DNA of 64,000 nucleotides. It comes from Atherinomorus stipes (taxonomy: Eukaryota; Chordata; Actinopteri; Atheriniformes; Atherinidae). Made by a program: the position numbers and the translations under genes. Positions 11,322 to 21,868 of the stretch are shown in pieces. The first letter of the stretch is position 1; each line of letters opens with the position of its first letter. The DNA is taken from the NCBI GenBank assembly GCA_023101725.1, contig JALJCO010009028.1:1-64000 (forward strand), given 5' to 3'. The notes under the pieces were generated by a model. It had not been told where the DNA came from, made no database searches, and worked only from the letters and a program-made list of their open reading frames with translations.

Positions 11322-11495
11322 CTCAGAGTCTCCAGTCTGCAGTGTGGACTCTCCAGAAACAAACAAACATCTTTCACAGCAGTTTCCATGTTCTTGTTCC
11401 AGCTCAGGTCCAGTTCTGTCAGATGGGATGGGTTGGACTTCAGAGCTGAGATCAGTGAAGCACAGCTGGTCTCTGACAAACTGCAGCCCCGCAAT
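11322..11495 (-). CDS. NLRC3-like LRR exon of unit B, intact
   Basis: The 174-bp exon (58 codons) has a good pyrimidine tract and CAG acceptor and a GTCAG donor. It encodes one fish-type NLR LRR repeat: [20 protein letters not shown], then [13 protein letters not shown], ending [10 protein letters not shown]. These repeats form the horseshoe that senses ligand or holds NLR proteins inactive in the cytosol. Its length is a multiple of three, so copies can be added or skipped without changing frame. It would splice between the LRR exons at 15931 and 1843. Alone it is intact; the whole gene is damaged elsewhere. Confidence 0.8.
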
Positions 11496-12215
11496 CTGAA
11501 TAAAGAATAAAAAGTGTGAGCTGAAGCCAACAGGATGCAGGTTAAAACAGTCAAAGAGAAGCAGAGAAGAAGAGTTCTCATTAATATTAATGACATCATG
11601 CTGCTGCTTCAATAAAGACGTAGTGACTTCAACCAGAGTGAGTTCTCTCACCGACAGACATGACTCTGATTCTAGCGGCTGAACTGGATGAAAAAAGACT
11701 TCAGAGTGTGATAATGGTGACAGGACACACACACTGAAACAAATGTTTCCATCACTGCAGATGTGAGCGACAGCAGATTGTCAGCTTGGTGTAAACGGCC
11801 TGTTAATGAAAGCAAACACTGGACTAATTAGCATCTCAGTACAGATGTTGCTTATCAAAGCTGTTTCTGGATGGAGCTGAACTGGCTCACAATGTTTCTT
11901 TACATACAAACTCAAACTCAAAGTCAAGTTTGCATCTGAAAAAGTTCAGTTGAAAATAAAAACAAATGCAGAAAAACTTGATTTAAGTTCAGACAGAAAT
12001 CTGAGATCATTTCTTAAATACTTGTTTTCCTTTAAATCTTAACTGTTAAGCCTTTTTTTCATATTTTACATTTTTCTTTTCAGTTTCAGATTTTCTGTTT
12101 TCAGATTCAGATCTTTTATTTTCACTTTAAACTTTACAGACATGTTGGTCTCTCTGCTGATCAGCAGCTTCAGATCCCATTTCCTCATTTTCTCCTTATA
12201 ATTGGTATCCTGTGC

Positions 12216-12223
12216 TATAAAAG
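12216..12223 (+). promoter_or_regulatory. TATA-like box in unit B
   Basis: TATAAAAG is conserved in sequence and context with 2743-2750 in unit A. The possible signal-peptide ATG lies about 580 bp downstream. Function is unproven. Confidence 0.2.
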
Positions 12224-12800
12224 CAGAATCAGAGCATCAGAGGGATGATTTCAGTCACTTCTGGCTTCAGTTATTGTTAAGATGTGATGAATCTGACATC
12301 ACAGCAGATTCATTTCTAAATGAGGACGGATGAAACTTTCATGAATTATTACTGAGACCAAAATTTATATGACAGGAGATTGTTGTGTTGTTGTGTTTAA
12401 ACAGGAGGAAGTTTGTCTGACTGTCAGCTGATCTGATTTTACTAGAGAAAATAGTTCAGATGGAAAAGTGGAATTTAAAGAAAAATCTGAAACTGAAAAC
12501 ATTAAAAAACATTTTACATTCAAACTAAAGAGATTTCTGTTGCAATATTTTTTATTTTAAAGCTTTTTTGTTGTTTCTTAAATTTCAAGATCAAAACTTG
12601 ATTCATCAACTTTTATTCTTGAAGATTTAAATATTTTCAGACATACAAACATTGTGGTTGTGATTCAGCTCCATATTTCTGATCTGCTGTTTCTCAACCT
12701 ACATTCACACACAAGCTCTTCACAGCAACTCTGAGCTGTGAATAAATAAAGCAGCAGAAAGAAAGACAGCAGGTAAACAGAGCAGCATTTCTCTGCAGTG

Positions 12801-12932
12801 ATGGAGCATCCCTGCCTCTCTCCTTCATGGCTGTTCAGCATCATCTTTGTGTCTGTGTTTGGATCACCTGCACAGGCTCGTAGCACTTCACCTTTTCAGC
12901 TTCTCTTTGGCTGCAGAGCTATGAAACACTGA
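12801..12932 (+). CDS. Possible signal-peptide exon (unit B)
   Basis: This is the sister copy of 8867-8998, with the same start (MEHPCLSPSWLF), hydrophobic core and SPAQA cleavage-like site. One visible change is Leu to Val in the core. It has the same stop. Retention in both copies is weak support for function, because the duplication is young. Confidence 0.3.
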   Translation: MEHPCLSPSWLFSIIFVSVFGSPAQARSTSPFQLLFGCRAMKH

Positions 12933-13534
12933 CTCTGCTCCACATTTTCACACATTTCTCACCTGATGGAAAGCTGCTCACACACTCTCACAACCTCCTT
13001 CCATCCATTGTTACCTAGCAACAAGTTAGCTCACAGCTTCACTTTATTTCATTTTCCAATCATGTTATTTTTCTCCAGATAAATTCTTCTTTGTATTTTC
13101 CTTACATCCACTTAACAGGAATATCTGTTTCAGGCTGAACTGACTTTGTGTAACAAAGATCATTTTGAATGAAATGAAAGTCAACTGAGAAAGATTTCTT
13201 TTAAATTATTAGTGTGATGAGGTTTTAGGCTGTAATATGTCATTATTGATGCATGTGAGTGAAGATGACTGCTGCTGTGATGAAGACTGTTTTCTAATGA
13301 AGTCAAAGATGCTTCATTTTAGGGCTGGGACGATTCGTCGACGTAACCGATTACGTCGACGCAAAAAATACTTCAACGCAAAATATGCGTACCGATGCGT
13401 CGTCAGACCAAAACAAAGATGGCGGCGCCATGCGATTTCAGACTAAAACAAAGATGGCGGCGCGATCTCCGCGAGTGGCTCCTCCAAGTTTCCCAAGTGT
13501 AAGGCAGTGAAGGCCCACACTCGTTTATCGAAGG

Positions 13535-14241
13535 TATAGGGAGCCAAAGTCACGCCCCTTTACTTCCGCATCATGGGACCTAAGAAACGAAAAAATGTGA
13601 ATGGAAGTCAATGAGGAGAAAATAATTATCTTCTGGTCCCAGTCGTTCTCTGTCCTGGATTCCAGATATGTTGGTTGTGAATTTAAATGAAAATTTTTCG
13701 TGCAAAGAAAAAATAAAATACCGCAAAGATTTGAGATTATTTCAGGATTTACTTGAAGCCTCTGTGTGGACAACAGCCCTCGTCGCAACCGACCTGCGTC
13801 ACCAGCTTCCTGAGTACGCTGCCGTTGTGATTTTACTCCGGCACGTCACCGCTTTTTCAAGAACAGGAAAAAGAGCATGAACAGAGGTGAAATCTGTTTT
13901 AAGTCAGGAAATGTTGAGTCTTTCCATTACGCTGATGGAACAATGTCCAGTCTGGTTCACGCCGGTCGCGGGTAACGACGTCATCACTTGAGGCGAGAGC
14001 TGTAGTCCACAAAGAGGCTTCAAGTAAATCCTGAAATTATCGAAAATCTTCGCGGTATTTTATTTTTTCTTTGCACGAAAAATTTTCATTTAAATTCACA
14101 ACCAACATATCTGAAATCCAGGACAGATAACAACTGGGACCAGAAAATAATTATTTTCTCCCCATTCACTTCCATTCATATTTTTTTGTCTCTTAGGTCC
14201 CATAGTGCGGAAGCAGAGTGGCGTGACTTCGGCTCCCTATA
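13535..14241. mobile_element. 707-bp foldback element with ~240-bp inverted arms
   Basis: The left arm starts TATAGGGAGCC. The right arm, read inward from 14241, starts the same way, and the two match for roughly 240 bp with scattered mismatches, including ATGGGACCTAAGA and GGATTTACTTGAAGCC. A spacer of about 220 bp separates them. It has no coding capacity. A TA duplication is possible. The strand can form a very long hairpin. Confidence 0.85.
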
Positions 14242-14290
14242 GGGATATTAGGGATGGCGAATCCGAAGCCTAATGAGACAACTTCCGTGA

Positions 14291-14884
14291 AGGCCCTTTC
14301 AGATAGAACGCGGCAAGCGCAAGAGGACGGCGGCAAACCCATTCATTGTGTATGTGGTACCGCCGCGGCAGCGCGTTCCGCCATGCCGCGGAGCTCCGCG
14401 GCGCGCAAGGTGGGCGCATGCCGCCGCGGTGACGCTGACGCCGCTGCGCTCGAATTGAACATTTTTTAATTCGGGCGCAGCGCGCTGTGACGACATCCTA
14501 GCGCGTCCAATAGGAGAGGCCAGTTCAGGGGGAAAAAAAAGTGGTCCTTGTTCAGCCTGAAGTAAACCTGGAAACGGTCTGTGTGAAAGAATGCAGCTCC
14601 CGGACGAACCTGAACCCCCCCAAGTTCTGCCTTGTTATCAGGATTAGGTGGACCCCCACCCTTTTATCTGCTGCTGATCTCTTCCTTCTCCTCTGGAGCA
14701 AAGCTCTTGCTGCGACCATGAGATGTACATCTCTCACAACGAAGCGTGCCGGGGAGGAAACACTTCCTGGTCTGTCGCTTAGCAACGCGTGCCTGACGTG
14801 TTTGCTGCCGCCGGGTCTGCCGCCGACTCTGCGCCCTACCCCGCGGTGAACTCGGCGAAAAACGCGTCCTATCTGAAAGGGCCT
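14291..14884. mobile_element. PIF/Harbinger-like MITE, 594 bp (copy 1)
   Basis: Both ends read inward as AGGCCCTTTCAGATAG. The 3-bp duplication TGA (14288-14290 and 14885-14887) is confirmed by the empty site at 43-45. Three-base duplications are typical of PIF/Harbinger elements, though TGA differs from the usual TWA. The interior is very CpG-rich (GCCGCGG, GCGCAAGG) and non-coding. A second copy in the opposite orientation lies at 59933-60521. Confidence 0.85.
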
Positions 14885-15643
14885 TGAGATGGACGCCATG
14901 TCTTCAGACACGTCAGGCCTGTTTGAGACGATCAGCATGAAGCACGAGCTCCATCTGGTGGCCGTGGGTGTGAACTACAGCTGATGTCGGGAGCTGTCTC
15001 GTCTCTGACTGTATATAATTAAAGTCACGTTCTCAACCTCATGTTCGTGTTTCATCTGTTGGTAATAGAATTGTGAAGTCACTTCTGGGATAAATAAAGA
15101 ATTTTTAATTTCATTTCCAAGTGATTGGCACCCGTATTAGGCATTAACAGAATGAAGATGAAGATGCACTTTTTCTGGAAGCTAGACCCATGTTCAATAA
15201 AATGTTAAACTCTGAATGTTTACTTATCTTCATTATCTTTTGTTGGAAAATAATATCTGTCTTAGCTTAAATCCTCCAAGTTTACATGATCATATTATTT
15301 CAATAATGACTTTTTTTTTATTATTATTTTCATGTAAATGAAAGAATTAAAAGCCTGTTTTTCAGTTCGCTGTGTTTTCAACATAAATTTTACATTCTGT
15401 TGGTTCATGAAAAACTCCATGACAGGCTGCTGCTCCCACTGCCTTTTTATTCATGCTCTTTTTTACATTTTAGATATCTTTATCAGAATATATAAATTGC
15501 TGTCTGTCAATTTATGAGGAGATAATCGATAATCGAATCGAGTCGAATCGAACTTAAAAAGTAATTCGTTAGATTAATCGATGCATCGGAAAAATATTCA
15601 ATAGATTAATCGTTTAGAAAAATAATCGTTTAACCCAGCCCTA

Positions 15644-16244
15644 CTTCATTTCTATCAGTGTTGGTGGGGAGTTGCTTCATATCAGCTGATTCATTATTAT
15701 ATGATCATTATTTCAGCCACAGATATTCACTAATGCTCAACGTCTAGAAGCATCAGTCAGTGATTATATATTTGTTTCTGTCTGACAGAATCAAAGTCTT
15801 TTACTTTTATTTAATAAATCATCATTTCATCAACTAAACCACAGAAGAAGAAAACAGACTTTACATTGAAGACCAGAACAACTTTCACATCATATTAATT
15901 TCAACAGACAAATAAAACATGGTGTCTGACCTCAGAGTCTCCAGTCTGCAGTGTGGACTCTCCAGAAACAAACAAACATCTTTCACAGCAGTTTCCATGT
16001 TGTTGTTCCAGCTCAGGTCCAGTTCTGTCAGATGGGATGGGTTGGACTTCAGAGCTGAGATCAGTGAAGCACAGCTGATCTCTGACAACCTGCAGTTCTC
16101 CAATCTGAATAAAGAATAAAAAGTGTGAGCTGAAGCCAACAGGATGCAGGTTAAAACAGTCAAAGAGAAGCAGAGAAGAAGAGTTCTCATTAATATTAAT
16201 GACAACATGCTGCTGCTTCAATAAAGACGTAGTGACTTCAATCA
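15644..16244. repeat. Tandem unit C, truncated
   Basis: The sequence aligns with units A and B from CTTCATTTCTATCAG up to GACTTCAATCA, where an L1 LINE begins. The remaining 1.7 kb of the unit was not found on the far side of the L1. Confidence 0.85.
15931..16104 (-). CDS. NLRC3-like LRR exon of unit C, intact
   Basis: The 174-bp exon has the same splice signals as unit B. It reads [20 protein letters not shown], then [13 protein letters not shown], ending [10 protein letters not shown]. It differs from B mainly at the first positions (LENCRLSE instead of LRGCSLSE) and in one Asn/Lys change, the variable face of an LRR. It is symmetric in phase. The intron to the next upstream LRR exon (35848) would be almost 20 kb, all transposons. 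Confidence 0.8.
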
Positions 16245-17639
16245 TTATTGAGAAAACCGTGGGAGAAAAAGACAATCACCCCCCGGAGCAAACAGGATAT
16301 ATTTGGACCACGACTATTCATTGAGGACGCTACAACAAGGGATGGGTACCGAAATCGGTACTTTTATAGGTACCTACCGAACTCCGTCGGTACTACCGGG
16401 TACCGATTCACGGAAAATCAATTTGTTATTTCTGTGCCGCATGTGAACGTTGCATCGCAGCATGACATCAGCAGCAGCGGCCGCATGTTCAGTCAGAAGC
16501 TTTCCTGCTTCACTTCTCTAAAACATCAAGTTCGCTGCATTATTTGTGATGCCAGCGGCGGGAACACGTCTGATCTGAGGAAGCAGCTGATTTAACACAA
16601 TATTCTTTTCAAAGCTACGTTCCCGTCGCGTCCGCAGCCCACAGAAAAAAAGAGGGAGAAGTCCGTCAGCGCCTCGGTGGCTGAACAGATGTAATCGGGG
16701 GCAGATAATAACCAGCAGGGTTCACAAACTGCTGTAGTGATCTCAAGCCCAAAGGTCTCAGCAAAAGGATACACACATCTAACCAAATATACTTTGGGAC
16801 CCATACTGATTGATAAAGGCCACATTTGGATGTAAAGCAGACATCCCAAGGAGGAATTTTGCTCAGAGAAGGACCTTCTCTGAGTAATCACTAATTTACG
16901 GTCCTGAGAGCAACTCAGGAGAGGACCGGCATTTTGGTAAAACAAACAGTCCAATTGTTGAACTTTGAACCCATCCTCCAAGCTTGGAGATACTCCTTCA
17001 CAGTATTTACGACCTGCTATAAATTGGTTCCTTATAGCCAATTTTGTAATGTGTTCTTAACATCCAAGAACTGTTTTATATTATCAGGAAAGTAAGCTCA
17101 TGTTAATCTCATGATGAAGACTTTTCTTTTGATATGCAACATGACATACTTTGGTGATTAGAAACTAGATGTTTCTTCCCCAAATTCACATCACATGCAT
17201 TCCAGGATTTGCTGCATAAAGGTGAAGAAAGAGACAATTTACCCAACTGCTGAAACCCACTTTTATGTTAGAAATGGAGTTCCTCATATCAAATGATGTC
17301 TAACACATGTATTTTCTTTACAGGAATCTTAAAGGGGACACATCATGCAAAATCTACTTTTTTTAGCTTTTAAATACATGTGTTTGTGTATTTTGAGTGC
17401 TTAGGAGTGCAGAAAATGCAAATTCATGCTCCCCCGAGGTTGCATATATATCTTTATACTCTTTTTGGCCTGTATTTTTGTGTCCGTTTGATTTTCTCTA
17501 TTCACTATTACGTTTTCTTTTCTATTACGTCACAATATTCGCTGTGGAACTGCCAAATAAGGTCATGGACTTCCGGGTAACCAACTTCGTGAATCCGCCA
17601 TGTTTTTTCTCGTCGAGACTTTGTAGTCCAAGTTCAGCG

Positions 17640-17939
17640 ATGCTGAAGTTGCAAGCGGAGAAGTCAAAATGTTCGGTTGTTGGGTGTCTTAACCCACACA
17701 ATTCCTTACATCGCCCCACAGCATCAAAACCTCTTCGAAGTGCCTGGTTAAATTTTATTTTTCATGGAAATGTACCAACATCAGTGGGGAAAGTACTCCT
17801 GGTTTGCGCGAAGCACTTCAAGGACAATTGCTTCAGTAACCTCCGCCAGTATCAAGAGGGGATTTGCCGAAAGACTTCGTCTGAATGAGGGGTCAGTTCC
17901 ATCTATCTACGGAAATGACGGACAAAGCATAACGGTAAG
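17640..17939 (+). pseudogene. THAP zinc-finger exon of the Kolobok-like transposon
   Basis: From ATG 17640 (MLKLQAEKSKCSVVGC) the frame shows the THAP C2CH pattern: the C-x4-C pair, the invariant tryptophan (SAWLNFIF), and the CAKHF cysteine/histidine pair. THAP fingers bind DNA in P- and Kolobok-type transposases. The frame ends at 17886-17888, but the next frame continues with RGFAERLRLNEGSVPSI, the usual sequel, so one frameshift lies near 17855. A GTAAGG donor follows at 17935-17940. Confidence 0.75.
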
Positions 17940-18549
17940 GTCCAAATAACGCTAAAATGACAGCAAGCTTTAGTTTAGACGTGAATTGTGTTTGTGCTGA
18001 TATGACGTTCAGGTCATTGCGTTGATATCAAAAGCATTGTGTTAGCGCCTTATGTTAGCTTTTAGCTGCCTCCCTGAGGATATAACTACTGCATACTTTC
18101 AATAAAATTATTTGGCTTTGTGTTTTTGCCGTTTTTTTGTCGTGGAGAACACATGACCCAAACGCATTCAGTTACACATTAGTTAACTTCTTTACTATGT
18201 CGCGTCCATGTTTACTGTGCCTTTTTCGTATTGTGTTCGTGTGGAAGAAAAATGTCTCGGACGAACATGATTCGAGGTCAACAGAATGTGAGAATGCTTT
18301 CGAAGTTAGTAGACTGCTGAGGTGGCACAAGGGAAGCTAAAGAGAACAGCTGATAGAAACTGCATCGGATGATGGAAAATAATATGGAAGTGTGTCTGTA
18401 ACTAATCAGTTAGAGAAGGGAAGAGGAAGACGGCGGAGACAGTCGCAACATTTATTTATTATGCTTGATTCTGTTAATAAGTCCGTACGAAGGATGATCC
18501 CTGTCTGGTCTGCTGTTTCTGTGCTGGGGGAGAGAGGTTCTCACTGTAG

Positions 18550-19079
18550 CAGTGTTGCCAACTCTTCGAGAAGAGAAGTCGCTATTGGCTGACCCAAAAG
18601 TCGCCAGAAGTCGCCTAATGACGTCACCAACTCGTTAAGGTGCTTACGTGCATGCGCGAAATCTTATTCTTACTTTTAACATTTATTTTTCACAGACTGT
18701 AATGCTTCTTTGCAAGGGTACTAAAGAGCTGACATACACGTTTGAGTCATGGTGCAAAGAAGACCCAGTTGTGCCCACAAGGCATCATGGGAAATAATGT
18801 AGATGAGGAGGCGTGGTCGGGCACATACTATTGGCTCAGGAGGACTGCTGTCTGCAAAGGAACAGCGGAAGTAGTAAGTGAGTGCAGATAAACAGGGAAG
18901 GGAGGGGCTGACGGAAGGCAGCTCCTGATAAACGGGTGGAGCGATATAAACTTTATCTGTCTCATGATCACCAGGAAAAGTCGCTAGATTTGTCGCTAGT
19001 CGCTTTTTGAAAATAAGTCGCTAGAGGGGTCTGAAAAGTCGATAAATATAGCGACAAAGTCGCTAAGTTGGCAACAATG
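18550..19079. mobile_element. 530-bp hAT MITE inside the Kolobok-like element
   Basis: The 8-bp duplication CACTGTAG lies at 18542-18549 and 19080-19087. The ends are CAGTGTTGCCAACTC and, inward from the right, CATTGTTGCCAACTT. Repeated AAGTCGC and GCGAC motifs fill the subterminal parts. It is non-coding. Confidence 0.85.
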
Positions 19080-20066
19080 CACTGTAGGTCTGTTATACAG
19101 TACATGACACGTGAATGGGTTAACAGATGAAAGCTGAACATGCTCCAGTGGCATTAATATATATATATATATATAAAAGTATCTGACATGTAGTTTGTGT
19201 TTCAATATTGTCAGCCGTGGAGAGTAGACAGAAATAACTCAATATATTTTTACTAAGAGTAGCAAGAAAATATTCCATAAAAAGAATACTTAAGTACTGA
19301 GTAACTGATTAATATGTGTTAATAACATTTGATAAGTATTCTGAAATAATGTCACTAAATAACTAAAGGATTGTGTCTGTATCTGGTGCATTATTTATTT
19401 AAGTTTTTGTTCCTATTTTATTGGTGAAGTTCCTCAGTGATTAGAGTAGCCAGAAAAAAGAGCAAAACTAGTCATACTTCATAATAATATTATCTAAGTA
19501 AAAGTAAAAAGTACTTCCCCTAAAAGTAAATTGTTTTTTTTTTTTTTAAAGTTGAAGAAAATGTAACTGAGTAAATGTTGTTCGTTCCACCTTTGTCAGT
19601 AATATTAATAAAATCATTACATCATTACAATGCTGTGCAGGTAAATAACTGCATAGTTTAGTATTATAATCCCTCAATTTGCTTTTTCCATATTAAAAAT
19701 AATGTGTGTGTTAGATAAGTTTTATGTTTACTACCGAAAACTAACAAATAATTTTTTTTTTCAATCAAAACACCAGAAACCTTCAGTAAGTCTTACTGCA
19801 TGCGTCATTATTTGTATGCTAACTTCATTTCAATAAATCAAAATCTGGTTAGTGTTCATAATTTAATTATGACTTCTTCTTACACCAGAATAACAAAGGA
19901 AAATTCTTATGCAGACCAACAAGCATAAAGCAAAGCAGCATGAAAAAATAACACAAATCACAAATAAATAAGTGTAACATCACTATAAACAGCAGTGCAA
20001 AAGAACTAACTTTCAAAAGCTTCTTGCGAACAAATACGTTTTTCAAGTTATTATCTGTCATTACAG

Positions 20067-20245
20067 ATTACGTGGATGACATCATGGAGCTGGTCTTTGA
20101 GCAGGTTTTCCAGGACCCAACTCCATTTTTAGACGAGGTTCAAAAGATCCACATCCCACCAACCCTCTCATCGCAGCATCCACGACCAGACAAGGCAACA
20201 GTGGTTTCTGCCTACGTCTCACGCTTCAATCCAGAGCCGGTCTGA
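20067..20245 (+). pseudogene. C-terminal exon of the Kolobok-like protein
   Basis: An acceptor (CATTACAG) precedes the frame DYVDDIMELVFEQVF, which continues to a stop at 20243-20245 through TLSSQHPRPDK and VSAYVSRFN. It resembles the acidic C-terminal tail of THAP/TTAA transposon proteins; the assignment is from memory of the family and moderate. Several hundred residues that should lie between this exon and the THAP exon are missing. A polyadenylation-like AATAAA occurs at about 20515. Confidence 0.5.
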
Positions 20246-21240
20246 AGCCCACATACTGCCCCTCGTCATCTGGATACTCCTGCCTTATCCTCATGACCAC
20301 ACAAGACGGGAGGACGACACGCACTTTCCGACCGAGATAGCCCCAGCACCAGGACACAAAGCACCTGTAGGCACAATACCTGTAACGACTAAAGCACAAA
20401 GAAGTTACAAAAACTTCAGTACCAATTATTCAACTAGTTTTTTATTCTTTGTTTGTTTTATAAAATTGTGTGTTTTGTTTCTACTGAGATTATAGCTTTG
20501 TAAATTTGTGTTACAATAAAAAGAAAATACAAATCAGAGTCACTTACTGTACAATTCCTCTGAGATTTAATGGTCCAAACTGTGCTTTGTAAACATTTAT
20601 TGCATTCTGTAGTGAATACTGATTGAGACACACAGGCTCAAATCCAGGATGATCCACCATGCATGTCAGTTCACTGGGTGCTCCCCCCATTCTGGCAGTG
20701 ACCTAACAGGGGTATTTAATTCATTATGGAGAGATGATAAAATAATGGTCTATGTACTGTATTGGCAAATCACTCTTACCTTGGGAATTTCTCTTCAGCA
20801 TATGTTTTCAACTTCTGTTGGCATTTTAGAACAGTTACCACAGGTACACCTAAATGCATAAATTGGATAAAGATAAACATGTTTTGAATTGCAAGATTAG
20901 AAAAAAAAAAAGTTGTCATAAGCACTTATACACAGTGAGCATCAGGACTAAGATATACATGGAAGATAAAAAGAGACAAAGGGGGAAGAAGTTGTAGATA
21001 CTATTTAATACTACTACTATGTCTGATTACAGGTCTGTTTTAAATATGGAAAACAGGCTATTTGATTGTAGAAATTCAAAACGATGTCTTAAAATTTTAT
21101 GAGCCTTTTGTATATTTCAATCATTAAGAGATCAACACAAAATATAATATGCTTGATTAAATTATTGCACATCTTTAATCGTGTATAACGACCATGAGCA
21201 TCCTTTTGTGGGTGTTGAAAAGTAGTTTCTAATGTACGGA

Positions 21241-21506
21241 CCCTATAGTCCAACTACGGTTCATATTGGTCTCTGCCAGTTGCGTGACATTTGTTGCTAA
21301 GATGCCTTTTTAAGCGTAAAAAAGTCAGTGGTCCCATTTATCAATAGCGCGAAAATGAGCGCACATATGATCATTAAAATTATATTATGATTGTATCCAC
21401 GTGTGATTTATAAAATGTTTGTGTCTGACCAGACAACAGAATCTACGTCAGAAATTTACCGTCATCCAGCTGTTTCTAACCTAAGGCAGCAGCAGCGCTG
21501 ACAGAT

Positions 21507-21545
<39 letters not shown>

Positions 21546-21868
21546 CAGCTTGACTAATGAAAGTTATCGTTTTTCTGTCCCTGTCTTGGCTCGATCCGAC
21601 CCGCCTCCACCTGTCAGCGTTGCTACTGCTTCAGGGTAGTAACAGCTGGATGATGGTGGATTTCTGACATAGATTCTGTTGTTTGGTCAGACACAAACAA
21701 TTTATAAATCACACGTGGATCCAGTAGTAAGATCATTTTTATGATCAGGTGTGCGCTCATTTACACGCTGGTTTGATGAATGGGGCCACTGCCTTTTTCT
21801 GCTTAAAATTGCGACAAATGTTACGTCACTCGGCAGAAACCGACTGTAAGTAGTTGGTAAAGATAGGG
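21241..21868. mobile_element. Foldback element with ~260-bp arms and a poly-T loop
   Basis: 21241-21505 and the reverse complement of about 21595-21868 align along their length, for example GTGTCTGACCA, AACAGAATCTACGTCAGAAAT and AAATGAGCGCAC. A run of about 38 T lies in the loop (21508-21545). There is no coding capacity. No target duplication was settled. Confidence 0.75.

Larger units (their letters stand above)
10727..13319. repeat. Tandem unit B, nearly free of insertions
   Basis: This 2.6-kb unit aligns with A along its whole length once the insertions in A are removed. Its only obvious insertion is a 300-bp LINE tail (about 10991-11290). It carries an intact LRR exon (minus strand), a TATA-like box and a possible signal-peptide exon (plus strand). 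The A/B boundary at 10727-10734 has a single CTTCATTT and no hAT. Confidence 0.9.
13320..15643. mobile_element. Complete hAT element (TAGGGCTGGG family), 2324 bp, at the B/C boundary
   Basis: Both ends read inward as TAGGGCTGGG. The 8-bp duplication CTTCATTT lies at 13312-13319 and 15644-15651, and the A/B junction gives the empty site. Near the left end a GCGTCGACG-rich stretch and a twice-repeated AAACAAAGATGGCGGCG motif are seen. The interior is occupied by a foldback element (13535-14241) and a Harbinger-type MITE (14291-14884). No transposase can be read. Confidence 0.9.

Noticed and set aside
14254..14938. GC-rich open frames in the Harbinger-type MITE
   Set aside because: They overlap on both strands in a CpG-rich non-coding element and have no known domain.
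16592..17041. 149-codon minus-strand frame across the hAT/LTR junction
   Set aside because: It spans two different mobile elements, so it is a chance frame.
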